NCBI GenBank assembly: GCA_946623755.1
Contig: CAMORK010000007.1
Coordinates: forward strand, 1-58,167
Source: an uncultured Butyrivibrio sp.
GTDB taxonomy: Bacteria; Bacillota; Clostridia; Lachnospirales; Lachnospiraceae
Direction of reading: 5' to 3'
Length of the DNA stretch: 58,167 nucleotides
Each line of letters begins with the position of its first letter. Position 1 is the first letter of the stretch. Below are positions 51,121-58,167 of this stretch, in pieces. The position numbers were made by a program, and so were the translations under genes. Under the pieces are notes generated by a model. That model had not been told where the DNA came from and ran no database searches. It saw nothing but the letters and a program-made list of their open reading frames with translations.

Positions 51121-51552
51121 ATGAAACTATTTTTTAATGCAGAGAAATACATAACCAGGGTAGAAAGCCCAAGAGTAAACAGTGCCAGAACCCGCAAGTC
51201 CCAGGTCCTTTTATACATCGATAAGTATTTTGACATGTACAACCACGAATACATCGGCAGTGTCTATACAGCTTGCAAGGAATACATAGAGGAAATGATG
51301 GAGGAGGAAGAAAACTCTGAGTCCGGCATCAGCACAGAGGTACAGGCTTGCACTACGATAATCAAAGGTCTTCAGGATTTCATCGGTCAGGGCAAACATG
51401 AAGAACTGCGCTATATGAAGCTCCTGGCAGCCAAGGAGGCATTCAAATTCTACTGTGCCATGATATCCAAGGTGATGGAACTGGAAATTATCGACAGGAA
51501 GCAAGCTAAGAGGAGAATCACTAAATTCTATAATGAATGTGGTCTTGAGTGA
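51121..51552 (+). CDS. Small helical protein of unknown function
   Basis: 143 residues from the ATG at 51121 (six more residues in frame have no support). Predicted almost fully helical: a basic N terminus with RVNSARTRKSQ, a long acidic stretch EYIEEMMEEEENSE near residue 60, and a basic end KQAKRRITKF. No signal peptide or membrane helix, no recognised domain. The extended -10 abuts the start codon. A bidirectional terminator separates it from the CPBP gene. Function not recognised. Confidence 0.65.
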   Translation: MKLFFNAEKYITRVESPRVNSARTRKSQVLLYIDKYFDMYNHEYIGSVYTACKEYIEEMMEEEENSESGISTEVQACTTIIKGLQDFIGQGKHEELRYMKLLAAKEAFKFYCAMISKVMELEIIDRKQAKRRITKFYNECGLE

Positions 51553-51555
51553 CTA

Positions 51556-51590
51556 AAAAGGGAAGGTATCCAACCTTCCCTTTTATAATA
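51556..51590. terminator. Bidirectional terminator, unknown gene / CPBP gene
   Basis: 12-base-pair stem AAAAGGGAAGGT (51556-51567) / ACCTTCCCTTTT (51573-51584), five-base loop, with T-tracts on both strands. It slightly overlaps the CPBP stop region. Confidence 0.9.
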
Positions 51591-52527
51591 CCTTATCGGA
51601 TTTCCATACATTTAAAGATCTGGCACCTCTCTTTTCCCCGAGCACAATAACCACAACTGTAGCTACTATTGTTACAATCAGCAAAAACGCTGAGCCCTCA
51701 ACTCCAAATACCGGATCATAGATGAATGTAATCCGGCCGGTTGCTGCCTCCAATTTAGCAATGGAGAAAGAGCTGACGATTCCACTGTTGGGAAGGCCAA
51801 ATATAATGTTCTGAGTGAAATTCCATGCTGTGTGCGCCATCATTGGAAGCCATATGCTGTCAAAGTAATATACAAAGCATGAGTAAAATACAGCTATTAC
51901 TACCAGATGAATGATAGGGACAATCGATACTCCGGGATTAAACAAATGCAGCGCCATAAATATAAGCGCGTTGCCAATAATTGCTACCCATGGAGATCTG
52001 TACCCTTTTCTCAGTCGTTGATATAAAAATGCCCTGCACAGAAATTCTTCTGAGGATGACTGAATGAAAACAGCCAAAAACATGGCAATGAGCTTGATAA
52101 CCTGAAAACTGTCATATACAAGGTGAATGTCACCAACAAGAGCAGCCATCAAAACACCAAGCGCATTCTCTCCAAATCCTACCAGAAAGCCAATAAGAAG
52201 CATCTTAAGCGTGTTTCCCTTAGCCTGTGGCGTGATTGCCTTCATGATAGGTCTGTTATACTTTATAACGCTGCAATACAGCGCAAATACCAGCCAGGAA
52301 AATATTGTAGATGCATACATCAGAAACAGTGACCAGAATCCATCCGTCTGAACCTTGGGTATGCTGAGTTCAACCAATACCAATACTGTTGAAGATACAG
52401 CTGAAGTAACAAACATCAAAAACAAAAATATAATAGTGATCACAAAAATACTGTCATGCCAGGTAAATCCATCATTGTGTATCTTCTTGAAAATAGTTGG
52501 CTTTTGTGTTGAGTTATCGTTAGTCAT
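51583..52527 (-). CDS. CPBP family intramembrane metalloprotease (CAAX-prenyl-protease-like)
   Basis: 314 residues with about eight membrane helices. The CPBP/Abi active-site motifs are present: EExxxR at Glu160, Glu161, Arg165 (SSSEEFLCR), His194 in FMALHLF, and a later HTAWNF with His and Asn. These metal-binding glutamates and histidines lie in the membrane. In Gram-positive bacteria such proteases often process or give immunity to bacteriocins, or modify surface proteins. Start overlaps a possible 29-codon reading frame upstream. AGGAGG is ten bases before the ATG. Confidence 0.9.
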   Translation of the reverse strand: MTNDNSTQKPTIFKKIHNDGFTWHDSIFVITIIFLFLMFVTSAVSSTVLVLVELSIPKVQTDGFWSLFLMYASTIFSWLVFALYCSVIKYNRPIMKAITPQAKGNTLKMLLIGFLVGFGENALGVLMAALVGDIHLVYDSFQVIKLIAMFLAVFIQSSSEEFLCRAFLYQRLRKGYRSPWVAIIGNALIFMALHLFNPGVSIVPIIHLVVIAVFYSCFVYYFDSIWLPMMAHTAWNFTQNIIFGLPNSGIVSSFSIAKLEAATGRITFIYDPVFGVEGSAFLLIVTIVATVVVIVLGEKRGARSLNVWKSDKVL

Positions 52528-52609
52528 TCATATCCTCCTTTTTCATAAGCTCCTCTACTGCCGAAACAGCTTTTTCATACCTCTCCTGATATGATCCGCT
52601 AATTGTCAC
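52520..52609 (-). CDS. Possible 29-residue leader peptide before the CPBP gene
   Basis: A GTG-start frame with AAGGA eight bases upstream encodes 29 residues (SYQERYEKAVSAVEELMKKE), a charged amphipathic helix. It ends inside the first codons of the CPBP gene, sharing eight bases, so it could couple translation. It begins 12 bases after the lipoprotein stop. Evidence is spacing and overlap only; the frame could be chance. Confidence 0.35.
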   Translation of the reverse strand: MTISGSYQERYEKAVSAVEELMKKEDMND

Positions 52610-52620
52610 AAACTGTTTCC

Positions 52621-53619
52621 TTACTTTTTGTATCCTATCTCTGCAGCTCTGGAATCTAACATCTCTTTAATCTGTGCTGCTGAATATGTTTCAACACCAT
52701 ACTCTTTAAATCTTGCCTTCACCGGATTTGAATCATCATAATCCGCATCGGTAGTTACATCATTGTAGTTGTCGTCCAACATGAAATACTCATAGTAATG
52801 AGTTCTGTCTTCATAGTTTGGCTCAAAATAATAATCTCTGATTCCGATATGGTCTACATCCAGGCCATCCACAGACATTTCTTTATAATCAGCCTTGTCA
52901 TACAGATAATAACTGTCATATAGCGTTAATGTTTCCTCACATCCGTAATAAAAATGATACTCTCCGTCTGCATCAACAAAGGCCTGATCCCAGACATGAA
53001 CATTTGCTCCGCCTGAACCACTTGACATAACAGTTCCGTCAGTCTCAACCTGCACATCACTTCTGGACCATGCGTCCTGATCAAAGCAGATAGTAAGCTC
53101 TCCGTTGATATCCTTGATTATCATGTAAAGAGTAAATTCAGGGTCAAATGATGTCTGTACAAGAAGCTCCTGAACTCCGTCGCTTCCGCAATCGATCATT
53201 GTATAAGTGGGCTCTGAAGACTTTTTATAATCAGTTGCACCTTCAAGAGCACTTATGATCTCGTCCATCGTGTATGACTTGCCTTTTTCAAGGCAAAGAG
53301 ATGTTTCCAGATATGCTGTCCTGTCACCTGCACCGGTGTATTTAGCCTTGGCGGTTCCGGCCTTGAATCCATCATAGCCTGATGATGCTGTATCATCCTG
53401 AGGCTTTTGCTCTTCATTTTTACTGTTATCCTGATTTTCTGAAGACTGCTCAGAAGTTGTTTCCTGCTCTGAAGTCGCTTCCTGCTCTGAAGCACTTCCG
53501 GAAACCTGCTCAAACATAGATTCCTCACTATTCGACTCGGATGCAGTTCCCGCGCATCCTGCAAGAAGAGCTGTCATCAGCACCGAGCCGACAGCAGCTA
53601 CTGCAAACCTTTTTTTCAT
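52621..53619 (-). CDS. Lipoprotein of unknown function (paralogue of the one at 38164)
   Basis: 332 residues. Signal peptide with lipobox LLAGC (Cys22), then a long Ser/Glu/Gln-rich linker with repeated SEQE(A/T)TS units to about residue 80. The folded part has IDCGSDGVQEL, AFVDADGEYHFYYGC and a C terminus AAQIKEMLDSRAAEIG, three blocks that occur in the same order in the lipoprotein at 38164. Surface-anchored, function unknown. GAGGAG before the ATG; promoter TTGCAA-17-TATCAT. Divergent from the gene at 53758, with which it shares the promoter region. Confidence 0.75.
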   Translation of the reverse strand: MKKRFAVAAVGSVLMTALLAGCAGTASESNSEESMFEQVSGSASEQEATSEQETTSEQSSENQDNSKNEEQKPQDDTASSGYDGFKAGTAKAKYTGAGDRTAYLETSLCLEKGKSYTMDEIISALEGATDYKKSSEPTYTMIDCGSDGVQELLVQTSFDPEFTLYMIIKDINGELTICFDQDAWSRSDVQVETDGTVMSSGSGGANVHVWDQAFVDADGEYHFYYGCEETLTLYDSYYLYDKADYKEMSVDGLDVDHIGIRDYYFEPNYEDRTHYYEYFMLDDNYNDVTTDADYDDSNPVKARFKEYGVETYSAAQIKEMLDSRAAEIGYKK

Positions 53620-53718
53620 AACACTTTTCTCCTCTTCATTCTGACTTTATTTTCAAACTATAACCATGATAAAAAAATAAAGTGCAATTTGCAACTTTTG
53701 CGAATTCGGGTTTGTGTA

Positions 53719-53724
53719 TATAAT
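53719..53724 (+). promoter_or_regulatory. -10 element of the PH-like gene
   Basis: TATAAT (53719-53724), 34 bases before the start codon; TTGCGA lies 15 bases upstream, a short spacer. The opposite-strand lipoprotein promoter (TTGCAA, then TATCAT) lies within 50 bases, so the two promoters are back to back. Confidence 0.5.
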
Positions 53725-53757
53725 ATCAACGACATATTTTCAAAAGGAGCAACAGAA

Positions 53758-54195
53758 ATGAATATTACAAATGACAACGATAAAATGGAAATGCTGAACT
53801 CAATCCTGGATGAAGGCGAAAGCTATCAGGGAACAGCTATTGGCACAATACTTCCTTCAGCCAAGACTTTACTTTTGTTTTCAGCAATTGGCGGAGGCGC
53901 TGCCGGTGCACTCGCTAATACTTACTGCTATATGGGCATCACGGAAAAGAGCCTGAACATGGCCCTGATCAACAGCATAAATGTCAGCAAAATGGAAGGC
54001 GCAATCAAAATCCCGCTGGATAAGATCGAAAAAGCCAAGGTAAATGCCGGAGGCATCAGACCTTCTGCAACGCTTACATGCAGCGGCGAGAAAATCAAGA
54101 TAGCCATGACCAAGATCATGCTCGGCTCTAAGGTCACCGGTCAAAAAGAAGGAATTCAGACAATCTGTGGCAGACTCTCACTGATCGGCGGCTGA
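53758..54195 (+). CDS. Small PH-domain-like protein of unknown function
   Basis: 145 residues from the ATG at 53758 with AGGAG nine bases upstream. After an acidic N terminus comes one hydrophobic stretch (TLLLFSAIGGGAAGALA, about 35-52), then strands YCYMGITEKSLNMALIN and AIKIPLDKIEKAKVN. This is the rhythm of bacterial PH-like domains, where a strand reports the value and the next compares it to Ile-Pro-Leu-Asp. It could be membrane-associated. No catalytic motif. Domain name is tentative. Confidence 0.6.
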   Translation: MNITNDNDKMEMLNSILDEGESYQGTAIGTILPSAKTLLLFSAIGGGAAGALANTYCYMGITEKSLNMALINSINVSKMEGAIKIPLDKIEKAKVNAGGIRPSATLTCSGEKIKIAMTKIMLGSKVTGQKEGIQTICGRLSLIGG

Positions 54196-54228
54196 TTGTA
54201 AGCCCGGAACATTTGAATAGGATCAACA

Positions 54229-54265
54229 ATAAAACCTCCCACCGACCAGCAGTGAGAGGTTTTAT
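54229..54265. terminator. Bidirectional terminator, PH-like gene / dtd
   Basis: ATAAAACCTC (54229-54238) pairs with GAGGTTTTAT (54256-54265), with inner CAC/GTG pairing. A/T-rich arms give short U-tracts on both strands. Confidence 0.75.
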
Positions 54266-54272
54266 ATTCTCG

Positions 54273-54707
54273 TCAAATATCAAGTACTATAGTTACAGGT
54301 CCATCGTTTATCGATTCCACCTTCATATCTGCTCCGAATTCACCGGTTTGTACATTAAATCCGCGGCTTCTGCATTCAGAAACCACCATTTCATATAGCG
54401 GTTCTGAAATATCAGGTCTTGCTGCATCTGTAAATCCGGGTCTTCTGGAACTGCAATCTGCATAAAGTGTAAACTGACTGACTATGAGCAGTTCTGCACC
54501 GGCATCTTTCGGAGAAATGTTCATCTTCCCATTTTCATCCTCAAATATCCTGAGTCCACAGATCTTGTCTGCAATCTTCTTAGCCTGTTCCGGTGTATCA
54601 GTTGTTTTGACCCCCAAAAGAACCAGAAACCCTTTATCGATCTCAGATTTCTTTTGCCCATCAATTGTTACTGATGCAGACAGAACTCTTGTGATTACTG
54701 CTCTCAT
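54273..54707 (-). CDS. dtd: D-aminoacyl-tRNA deacylase
   Basis: 144 residues, the standard Dtd length. It hydrolyses D-aminoacyl-tRNA (and Gly-tRNA(Ala)) so that D-amino acids stay out of proteins. Signature motifs are intact: SQFTLYA in the middle, with the Ser and Gln at the active site, and the cross-subunit GPVTI loop (Gly-cisPro) near the C terminus. The N terminus MRAVITRVLSASV is typical. GGGGGAG precedes the ATG. The zinc-ribbon gene lies 23 bases upstream, possibly co-transcribed. Confidence 0.97.
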   Translation of the reverse strand: MRAVITRVLSASVTIDGQKKSEIDKGFLVLLGVKTTDTPEQAKKIADKICGLRIFEDENGKMNISPKDAGAELLIVSQFTLYADCSSRRPGFTDAARPDISEPLYEMVVSECRSRGFNVQTGEFGADMKVESINDGPVTIVLDI

Positions 54708-54730
54708 ATTCTCCCCCTGACTAAAATTTT

Positions 54731-54967
54731 TCAGCCCGAGAAATGATTGACCTCACCACAATGTGAACAAGTTGCTTCAGGCTGACTAATATCTACTGTA
54801 ATTACTTCTCCACACTCATGGCAAGCTATATTCATCATCTGAGGGTTTGCAGCGCCTGTAGCTGGTGCAGCTGCAAAGATGTGAATAAATGCAAAGTGGA
54901 AAACAAGGAATATTACTAACATTATTCCAAAAAATGCTGATGCTGTGCCAATAAAACTCTTTCTCAT
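54731..54967 (-). CDS. Small membrane-anchored zinc-ribbon protein
   Basis: 78 residues: one N-terminal membrane helix (about 8-33), an Ala/Pro-rich linker, then a zinc ribbon CHEC...CSHC (about 49-71). The reverse order of the protein at 34257, where the ribbon comes first. Similar proteins may guide or sense membrane complexes; function unknown. AAGGAGAG precedes the ATG. The upstream region has TAATAT with TGC and two GTGATA half-sites related to the palindrome upstream of the 34257 gene. Confidence 0.7.
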   Translation of the reverse strand: MRKSFIGTASAFFGIMLVIFLVFHFAFIHIFAAAPATGAANPQMMNIACHECGEVITVDISQPEATCSHCGEVNHFSG

Positions 54968-55079
54968 AACTACTCTCCTTAATATCCTGACGTGATTTAT
55001 TATGAGAAAATATTAGCATCCGATTTATCACAGAAATATCACACAAACTAAAAGAATCATGAACGATTCCTATGACAGC

Positions 55080-55259
55080 TCATGAAAATGCATTTTCTGC
55101 CTCTCTGATCAAGTTACTGAGCTCCTGATCTGTCAGATCTATGACCCATGCCAACATGGTTATATTATGTGCATGCTCTTCCACAGAAAATTTGGGGCAT
55201 GTAAGATATGTGTCTATCTCATCCAACAGTTTTTTTCTTATATCTTCTTCTGAACGCAT
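55080..55259 (-). CDS. Small protein of unknown function
   Basis: 59 residues from an ATG with GAGAGGTG just upstream, giving a convincing translation start. Acidic and helical: MRSEEDIRKKLLDEIDTYLT, then TMLAWVIDLTDQEL and a C terminus REAENAFS. No signal peptide. The Trp-containing central helix and the EIDTYL pattern look like small conserved helical-bundle proteins of Firmicutes, but I do not recognise the family. It lies downstream of the YdcF gene on the same strand with a ~67-base gap. Confidence 0.6.
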   Translation of the reverse strand: MRSEEDIRKKLLDEIDTYLTCPKFSVEEHAHNITMLAWVIDLTDQELSNLIREAENAFS

Positions 55260-55326
55260 GAGGCACCTCTCGGGATTGTGTGAGAATATTATCTTTATCC
55301 TGATTATACCTCAAATTGCCCCATGC

Positions 55327-56106
55327 TCACAATTCCAACAGCCCATTTTTCAGATCTCTTAGTATTCCAAAACACTCTCTTACCACATTATTAGGCATAT
55401 ACTGCGGTTCCATATATGCTGCAATACCGTAAACTTCAGCAGTTGTCAGCTTCTGTGCAATATGAACTCCTCTGAAAACATGAAATCCGTTTGTTACGAT
55501 TCCAATGCGCATACTATCTGTCGAGCCTTCACGTTCTTCTATTATGGCAAGAGCATTGGTTATATTGTCATCCGTATCAAGCGACTGTTCTTCTGCAATT
55601 ATCCTGTCAGCCTTGATCCCCTTGACTATAAGATAATCTCTTCCTCCTGCACCTTCACTTATTGTTTCATTGGATCCCTGCGCTCCAGTTGTGATACATA
55701 CAGTGTCTTCATTCTCTATCAGATAACTTACGGCCTTCTCAAGCCTGTATCTGTACACAACACTGGGCCCACTCTGCCTCATCTGGGCACCCAGAACAAT
55801 TATATAATCCAGTCCCGCCTCTCCTTCATCAAAGAAATGCGAAAAAATGGCTATAAAGCACACCAAAAACACGGTAACAACCACTGTAATCACAGTTGCT
55901 GCGCCGCATTTTAGACCTTTGGGAACTCTTTTCCATCTTCCCTTGCCCGCCAGGTAAAAGCATAGTGCAAAAAATGCACTTCCTGCAAGCCATATGGTAA
56001 AAGAGAATGTTCCGCTCCCAACCATATATACCATGGCTGAGTACAGTAAACATATTATTGTCAGCCCCAGCCATAGTATTCTTATCCTTGGTTTAAAAAA
56101 TCTCAT
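55327..56106 (-). CDS. YdcF/SanA-family membrane protein (DUF218)
   Basis: 259 residues. Three N-terminal membrane helices (about 8-30, 33-53, 68-92) precede the DUF218 domain: YIIVLGAQMRQSGPSVVYRYRLEKA, CITTGAQGSNETISEG, the conserved acidic SLDTDDNITNA, and GIVTNGFHVFRG. These blocks form the family's ligand site. YdcF binds SAM and SanA affects envelope permeability; the reaction here is unknown. Its ATG follows the MetY stop with no gap (TAAATG) and lacks a clear ribosome site, so it is translated by coupling. Confidence 0.9.
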   Translation of the reverse strand: MRFFKPRIRILWLGLTIICLLYSAMVYMVGSGTFSFTIWLAGSAFFALCFYLAGKGRWKRVPKGLKCGAATVITVVVTVFLVCFIAIFSHFFDEGEAGLDYIIVLGAQMRQSGPSVVYRYRLEKAVSYLIENEDTVCITTGAQGSNETISEGAGGRDYLIVKGIKADRIIAEEQSLDTDDNITNALAIIEEREGSTDSMRIGIVTNGFHVFRGVHIAQKLTTAEVYGIAAYMEPQYMPNNVVRECFGILRDLKNGLLEL

Positions 56107-57390
56107 TTATTTTGCTGCTGCAAAGCCTTTCTCAAGATCTGCAATGATATCATCTATATGCTCAGTACCGATTGAGAGTCTGATTGTGCTCTGTGTAATG
56201 CCCTGATCTGCAAGTTCCTCATCGTTGAGCTGTGAGTGAGTAGTTGTTGCAGGATGGATAACAAGGCTCTTAACATCGGCAACGTTAGCCAAAAGTGAGA
56301 ATATCTCAAGGTTATCAATAAACTTCCAGGCTGCTTCCTTGCCACCCTTAATCTCAAATGTAAAGATTGATGCTCCTCCGTTAGGGAAGTACTTCTCATA
56401 CAGTGCGTGATCCGGATGATCAGAAAGTGAAGGATGGTTAACCTTCTCTACCTGCGGATGATTTGCAAGGAACTCAACCACTTTCCTGGTGTTCTCTGCA
56501 TGTCTGTCGAGACGAAGTGATAATGTCTCAACACCCTGAAGGAGCAGGAATGCATTGAATGGTGAGATTGTTGCACCTGTATCTCTGAGAAGGATAGCTC
56601 TGATATATGTAACAAAAGCTGCCGGTCCTACTGCATCATAGAAAGATACACCGTGATAACTTGGGTTTGGTGATGCAATCTGAGGATAGTTGCCGCTCTC
56701 CTTCCAATTGAATTTGCCTGACTCAACGATAATACCGCCAAGAGTAGTTCCGTGTCCACCTATGAATTTGGTAGCTGAATGAACTACTATATCAGCGCCG
56801 TGCTCAATAGGTCTGATAAGATATGGTGTTCCGAAGGTATTATCTATAACCAGCGGAAGTCCGTGCTTATGTGCGATTTCAGCGATTGCATCAATATCAG
56901 GAATATCACTGTTAGGATTTCCCAAAGTTTCAAGATAGATAGCTCTTGTATTGTCCTTGATAGCCCCCTCAACCTCTGCAAGATTGTGGGCATCAACGAA
57001 AGTTGTTGTCACTCCGTACTGTGGAAGAGTATGTGCAAGAAGGTTGTAACTTCCGCCATAAATGGTCTTCTGTGCAACAATATGTCCACCGTTTGCTGCC
57101 AGAGCTTGAATTGTGTAAGTGATAGCTGCCGCACCCGAAGCTACTGCAAGTGCTGCACTTCCGCCCTCAAGGGCTGCTATTCTCTTCTCCAGAACATCCT
57201 GAGTGCTGTTTGTCAGTCGCCCGTATATGTTTCCGGCATCAGCAAGTCCAAATCTGTCTGCTGCGTGCTGAGAATTTCTGAAAACATATGAAGTCGTCTG
57301 ATAAATCGGAACCGCTCTTGCATCAGTTGCGGGATCCGGCTGTTCCTGTCCTACGTGTAACTGCAGTGTCTCAAATTTGTAATTGCTCAT
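56107..57390 (-). CDS. metY: O-acetylhomoserine sulfhydrylase (MetY type), PLP-dependent
   Basis: 427 residues, the length of O-acetylhomoserine aminocarboxypropyltransferases rather than the ~390 of MetB/MetC. It makes homocysteine from O-acetylhomoserine and sulfide (or methionine with methanethiol). The PLP lysine is Lys208 in HSATKFIGGHG; ASGAAAI, VIDNTFGTPY and the C-terminal TTHSQLNDEEL with the carboxylate-binding SIGTEH are conserved. GGAGG upstream of the ATG. Own promoter; a perfect palindrome lies just upstream of the -35. Co-transcribed with ydcF. Confidence 0.95.
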   Translation of the reverse strand: MSNYKFETLQLHVGQEQPDPATDARAVPIYQTTSYVFRNSQHAADRFGLADAGNIYGRLTNSTQDVLEKRIAALEGGSAALAVASGAAAITYTIQALAANGGHIVAQKTIYGGSYNLLAHTLPQYGVTTTFVDAHNLAEVEGAIKDNTRAIYLETLGNPNSDIPDIDAIAEIAHKHGLPLVIDNTFGTPYLIRPIEHGADIVVHSATKFIGGHGTTLGGIIVESGKFNWKESGNYPQIASPNPSYHGVSFYDAVGPAAFVTYIRAILLRDTGATISPFNAFLLLQGVETLSLRLDRHAENTRKVVEFLANHPQVEKVNHPSLSDHPDHALYEKYFPNGGASIFTFEIKGGKEAAWKFIDNLEIFSLLANVADVKSLVIHPATTTHSQLNDEELADQGITQSTIRLSIGTEHIDDIIADLEKGFAAAK

Positions 57391-57425
57391 ACCATTAAGT
57401 CCTCCGTTCGTGTTTTCTTGAACTG

Positions 57426-57455
57426 ATGATAGAGCCTGATGGCATGAACCGTCAA
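57426..57455 (-). promoter_or_regulatory. metY promoter
   Basis: Minus strand TTGACG (57450-57455), 18-base spacer, TATCAT (57426-57431), about 36 bases before the start codon. Confidence 0.65.
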
Positions 57456-57468
57456 TTAACTAAAACTT

Positions 57469-57482
57469 TTATCTTGCGATAA
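57469..57482. promoter_or_regulatory. Palindrome upstream of metY promoter
   Basis: TTATC-TTGC-GATAA, a perfect inverted repeat about 14 bases upstream of the metY -35, where an activator of sulfur metabolism would bind. Regulator not identified. The palindrome followed by AAAAG can also form a small hairpin. Confidence 0.4.
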
Positions 57483-57519
57483 GCAGGCCGTAAATCCCTC
57501 CGATTACAATGCAAAGATA

Positions 57520-58014
57520 TCAGAATTCCTTATCAAGAGCCCTGTCCGCATCTTCGCCATGAATCTCAAGAATATCCTTTATATCTATAGTCATGTTCAT
57601 CTGTGCCACACCTGTCTTGCGTTCCAAAACAAGCTGCTGTCTTACATTGTCTATCCTTTTAATAACTTCTGTTATTGTTTGGTAGCTGCCTCCGTTCTTT
57701 AGCAGGTCCGGCACAAAGTAGGTGATAGACACCTCCGGTGCTCTGCCATCAGCTATCACATCTGCTATTATTCCAAGCTTCCGATTTAAGATTTCAAGCT
57801 CGGAGCTGTCCAGCTCTATCCTGTTATCAACCAGTCTGGCCTCTTCCTCCACCATGTCATCATAGCCCGTAAGCGCTGCAAAAGGTGCAAATTGCGCTGC
57901 CCTGTCATATAAACTCATGTGGGGACGTGTTGGTGACTGCCAATGCGGTTTGTCGATTATATCCGCATATATTGCTCTTGGATCGGGCTCATGGCCTGTT
58001 ATACCTTTTGTCAT
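57520..58014 (-). CDS. YolD-like protein, partner of Y-family DNA polymerase
   Basis: 164 residues from the ATG at 58014 (AGAGG six bases upstream; a longer frame into the polymerase gene is rejected). RPHMSLYDRAAQFAPFAALTGY followed by an acidic helix is the hallmark of the YolD-like family in Lachnospiraceae. These genes almost always sit next to uvrX/dinB-type polymerases and are thought to help or regulate translesion synthesis. Here the polymerase gene ends ten bases upstream. Confidence 0.85.
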   Translation of the reverse strand: MTKGITGHEPDPRAIYADIIDKPHWQSPTRPHMSLYDRAAQFAPFAALTGYDDMVEEEARLVDNRIELDSSELEILNRKLGIIADVIADGRAPEVSITYFVPDLLKNGGSYQTITEVIKRIDNVRQQLVLERKTGVAQMNMTIDIKDILEIHGEDADRALDKEF

Positions 58015-58024
58015 AAAAAACCTC

Positions 58025-58167
58025 TTATTCGGCCTTGTGGCCGCCAATTTGACCGTTTCTCTGTATGGTAGTGGCACCCTCGTTCAGATTCATTCCCTTA
58101 AGCACAGCATTCTTGCCAAATTTCTCCTGAAGCAAAAGAGTTGCCTTCTGCATTCTCTTTTCCTTCT
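58025..58167 (-). CDS. Y-family DNA polymerase (UvrX/DinB type), C-terminal end
   Basis: Last 47 codons of a gene running in from beyond the window. The segment KATLLLQEKFGKNAVLKGMN and the following NEGATTIQRNGQIGGHKAE match the extreme C terminus of UvrX-like Y-family polymerases of Firmicutes. Co-transcribed with the YolD-like gene. Only the tail is visible, so nothing can be said of catalytic residues. Confidence 0.8.
   Translation of the reverse strand, partial: KEKRMQKATLLLQEKFGKNAVLKGMNLNEGATTIQRNGQIGGHKAE

Noticed and set aside
57469-57482. S-box (SAM) riboswitch upstream of metY
   Set aside because: The leader after the promoter is only about 30 bases and lacks the conserved S-box core; the palindrome lies upstream of the -35.

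Overview
The window looks like chromosomal DNA of a low-to-mid G+C, plant-fibre-degrading Firmicute of the Lachnospiraceae, most like Butyrivibrio or Pseudobutyrivibrio. The basis is protein-level recognition: a large glycosidase/ABC-transporter locus, Lachnospiraceae-type PlsC, DUF4867, DUF6273 and YolD/Y-polymerase pairs, strong AGGAGG ribosome sites, and a perfect CIRCE operator. This is inference; there is no rRNA gene in the window to confirm it. Most genes are on the minus strand and many are tightly coupled by ATGA or TAATG overlaps.

Region by region. (1) 1-6640: lipid-flavoured genes (SCP2, tocopherol-cyclase-like protein, patatin, PAP2/acyltransferase fusion, PlsC) with GNAT enzymes, and an unusual six-copy repeat array at 2811-3205. 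(2) 6649-12699: Lon protease with a complex CIRCE-containing leader, a divergent TetR regulator, a DUF2798 membrane protein, and an SNF2 helicase with a Sel1-like partner. (3) 12719-33770: a sugar-utilisation island. One long minus-strand operon encodes a ribose-type ABC importer (ATPase, two permeases, binding protein), GH3, an HPr-like protein, GH78 rhamnosidase, GH43 and a beta-phosphoglucomutase-like HAD enzyme. It is faced by a divergent regulator fused to a GH39 glycosidase, followed by GH1 and two GH2 enzymes. Together these suggest uptake and intracellular trimming of a rhamnose/arabinose/xylose/galactose-containing plant oligosaccharide or glycoside.

(4) 33800-38160: small envelope and zinc-ribbon proteins, DUF4867, a PurF-like protein lacking the catalytic cysteine, a roughly 300-base structured element resembling an orphan IS200/IS605 or OMEGA RNA, and a radical SAM protein that has lost its cluster-binding domain. 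(5) 38164-49080: the most striking locus, an operon of an amino-acid-type permease, four paralogous cobalamin-binding radical SAM enzymes, the scar of a fifth, a GNAT-like acyltransferase, an ABC-F ATPase and a lipoprotein. (6) 49120-58167: an acyltransferase-3/DUF6273 fusion, small unknowns, a CPBP protease, a second lipoprotein of the same family, D-aminoacyl-tRNA deacylase, YdcF, MetY-type sulfhydrylase, and the end of a Y-family polymerase operon.

The best candidates for something undescribed are the repeat array at 2811-3205, the structured element at 37125-37442, and the radical SAM operon. Functions for these are hypotheses; the sequence facts behind each are listed separately.
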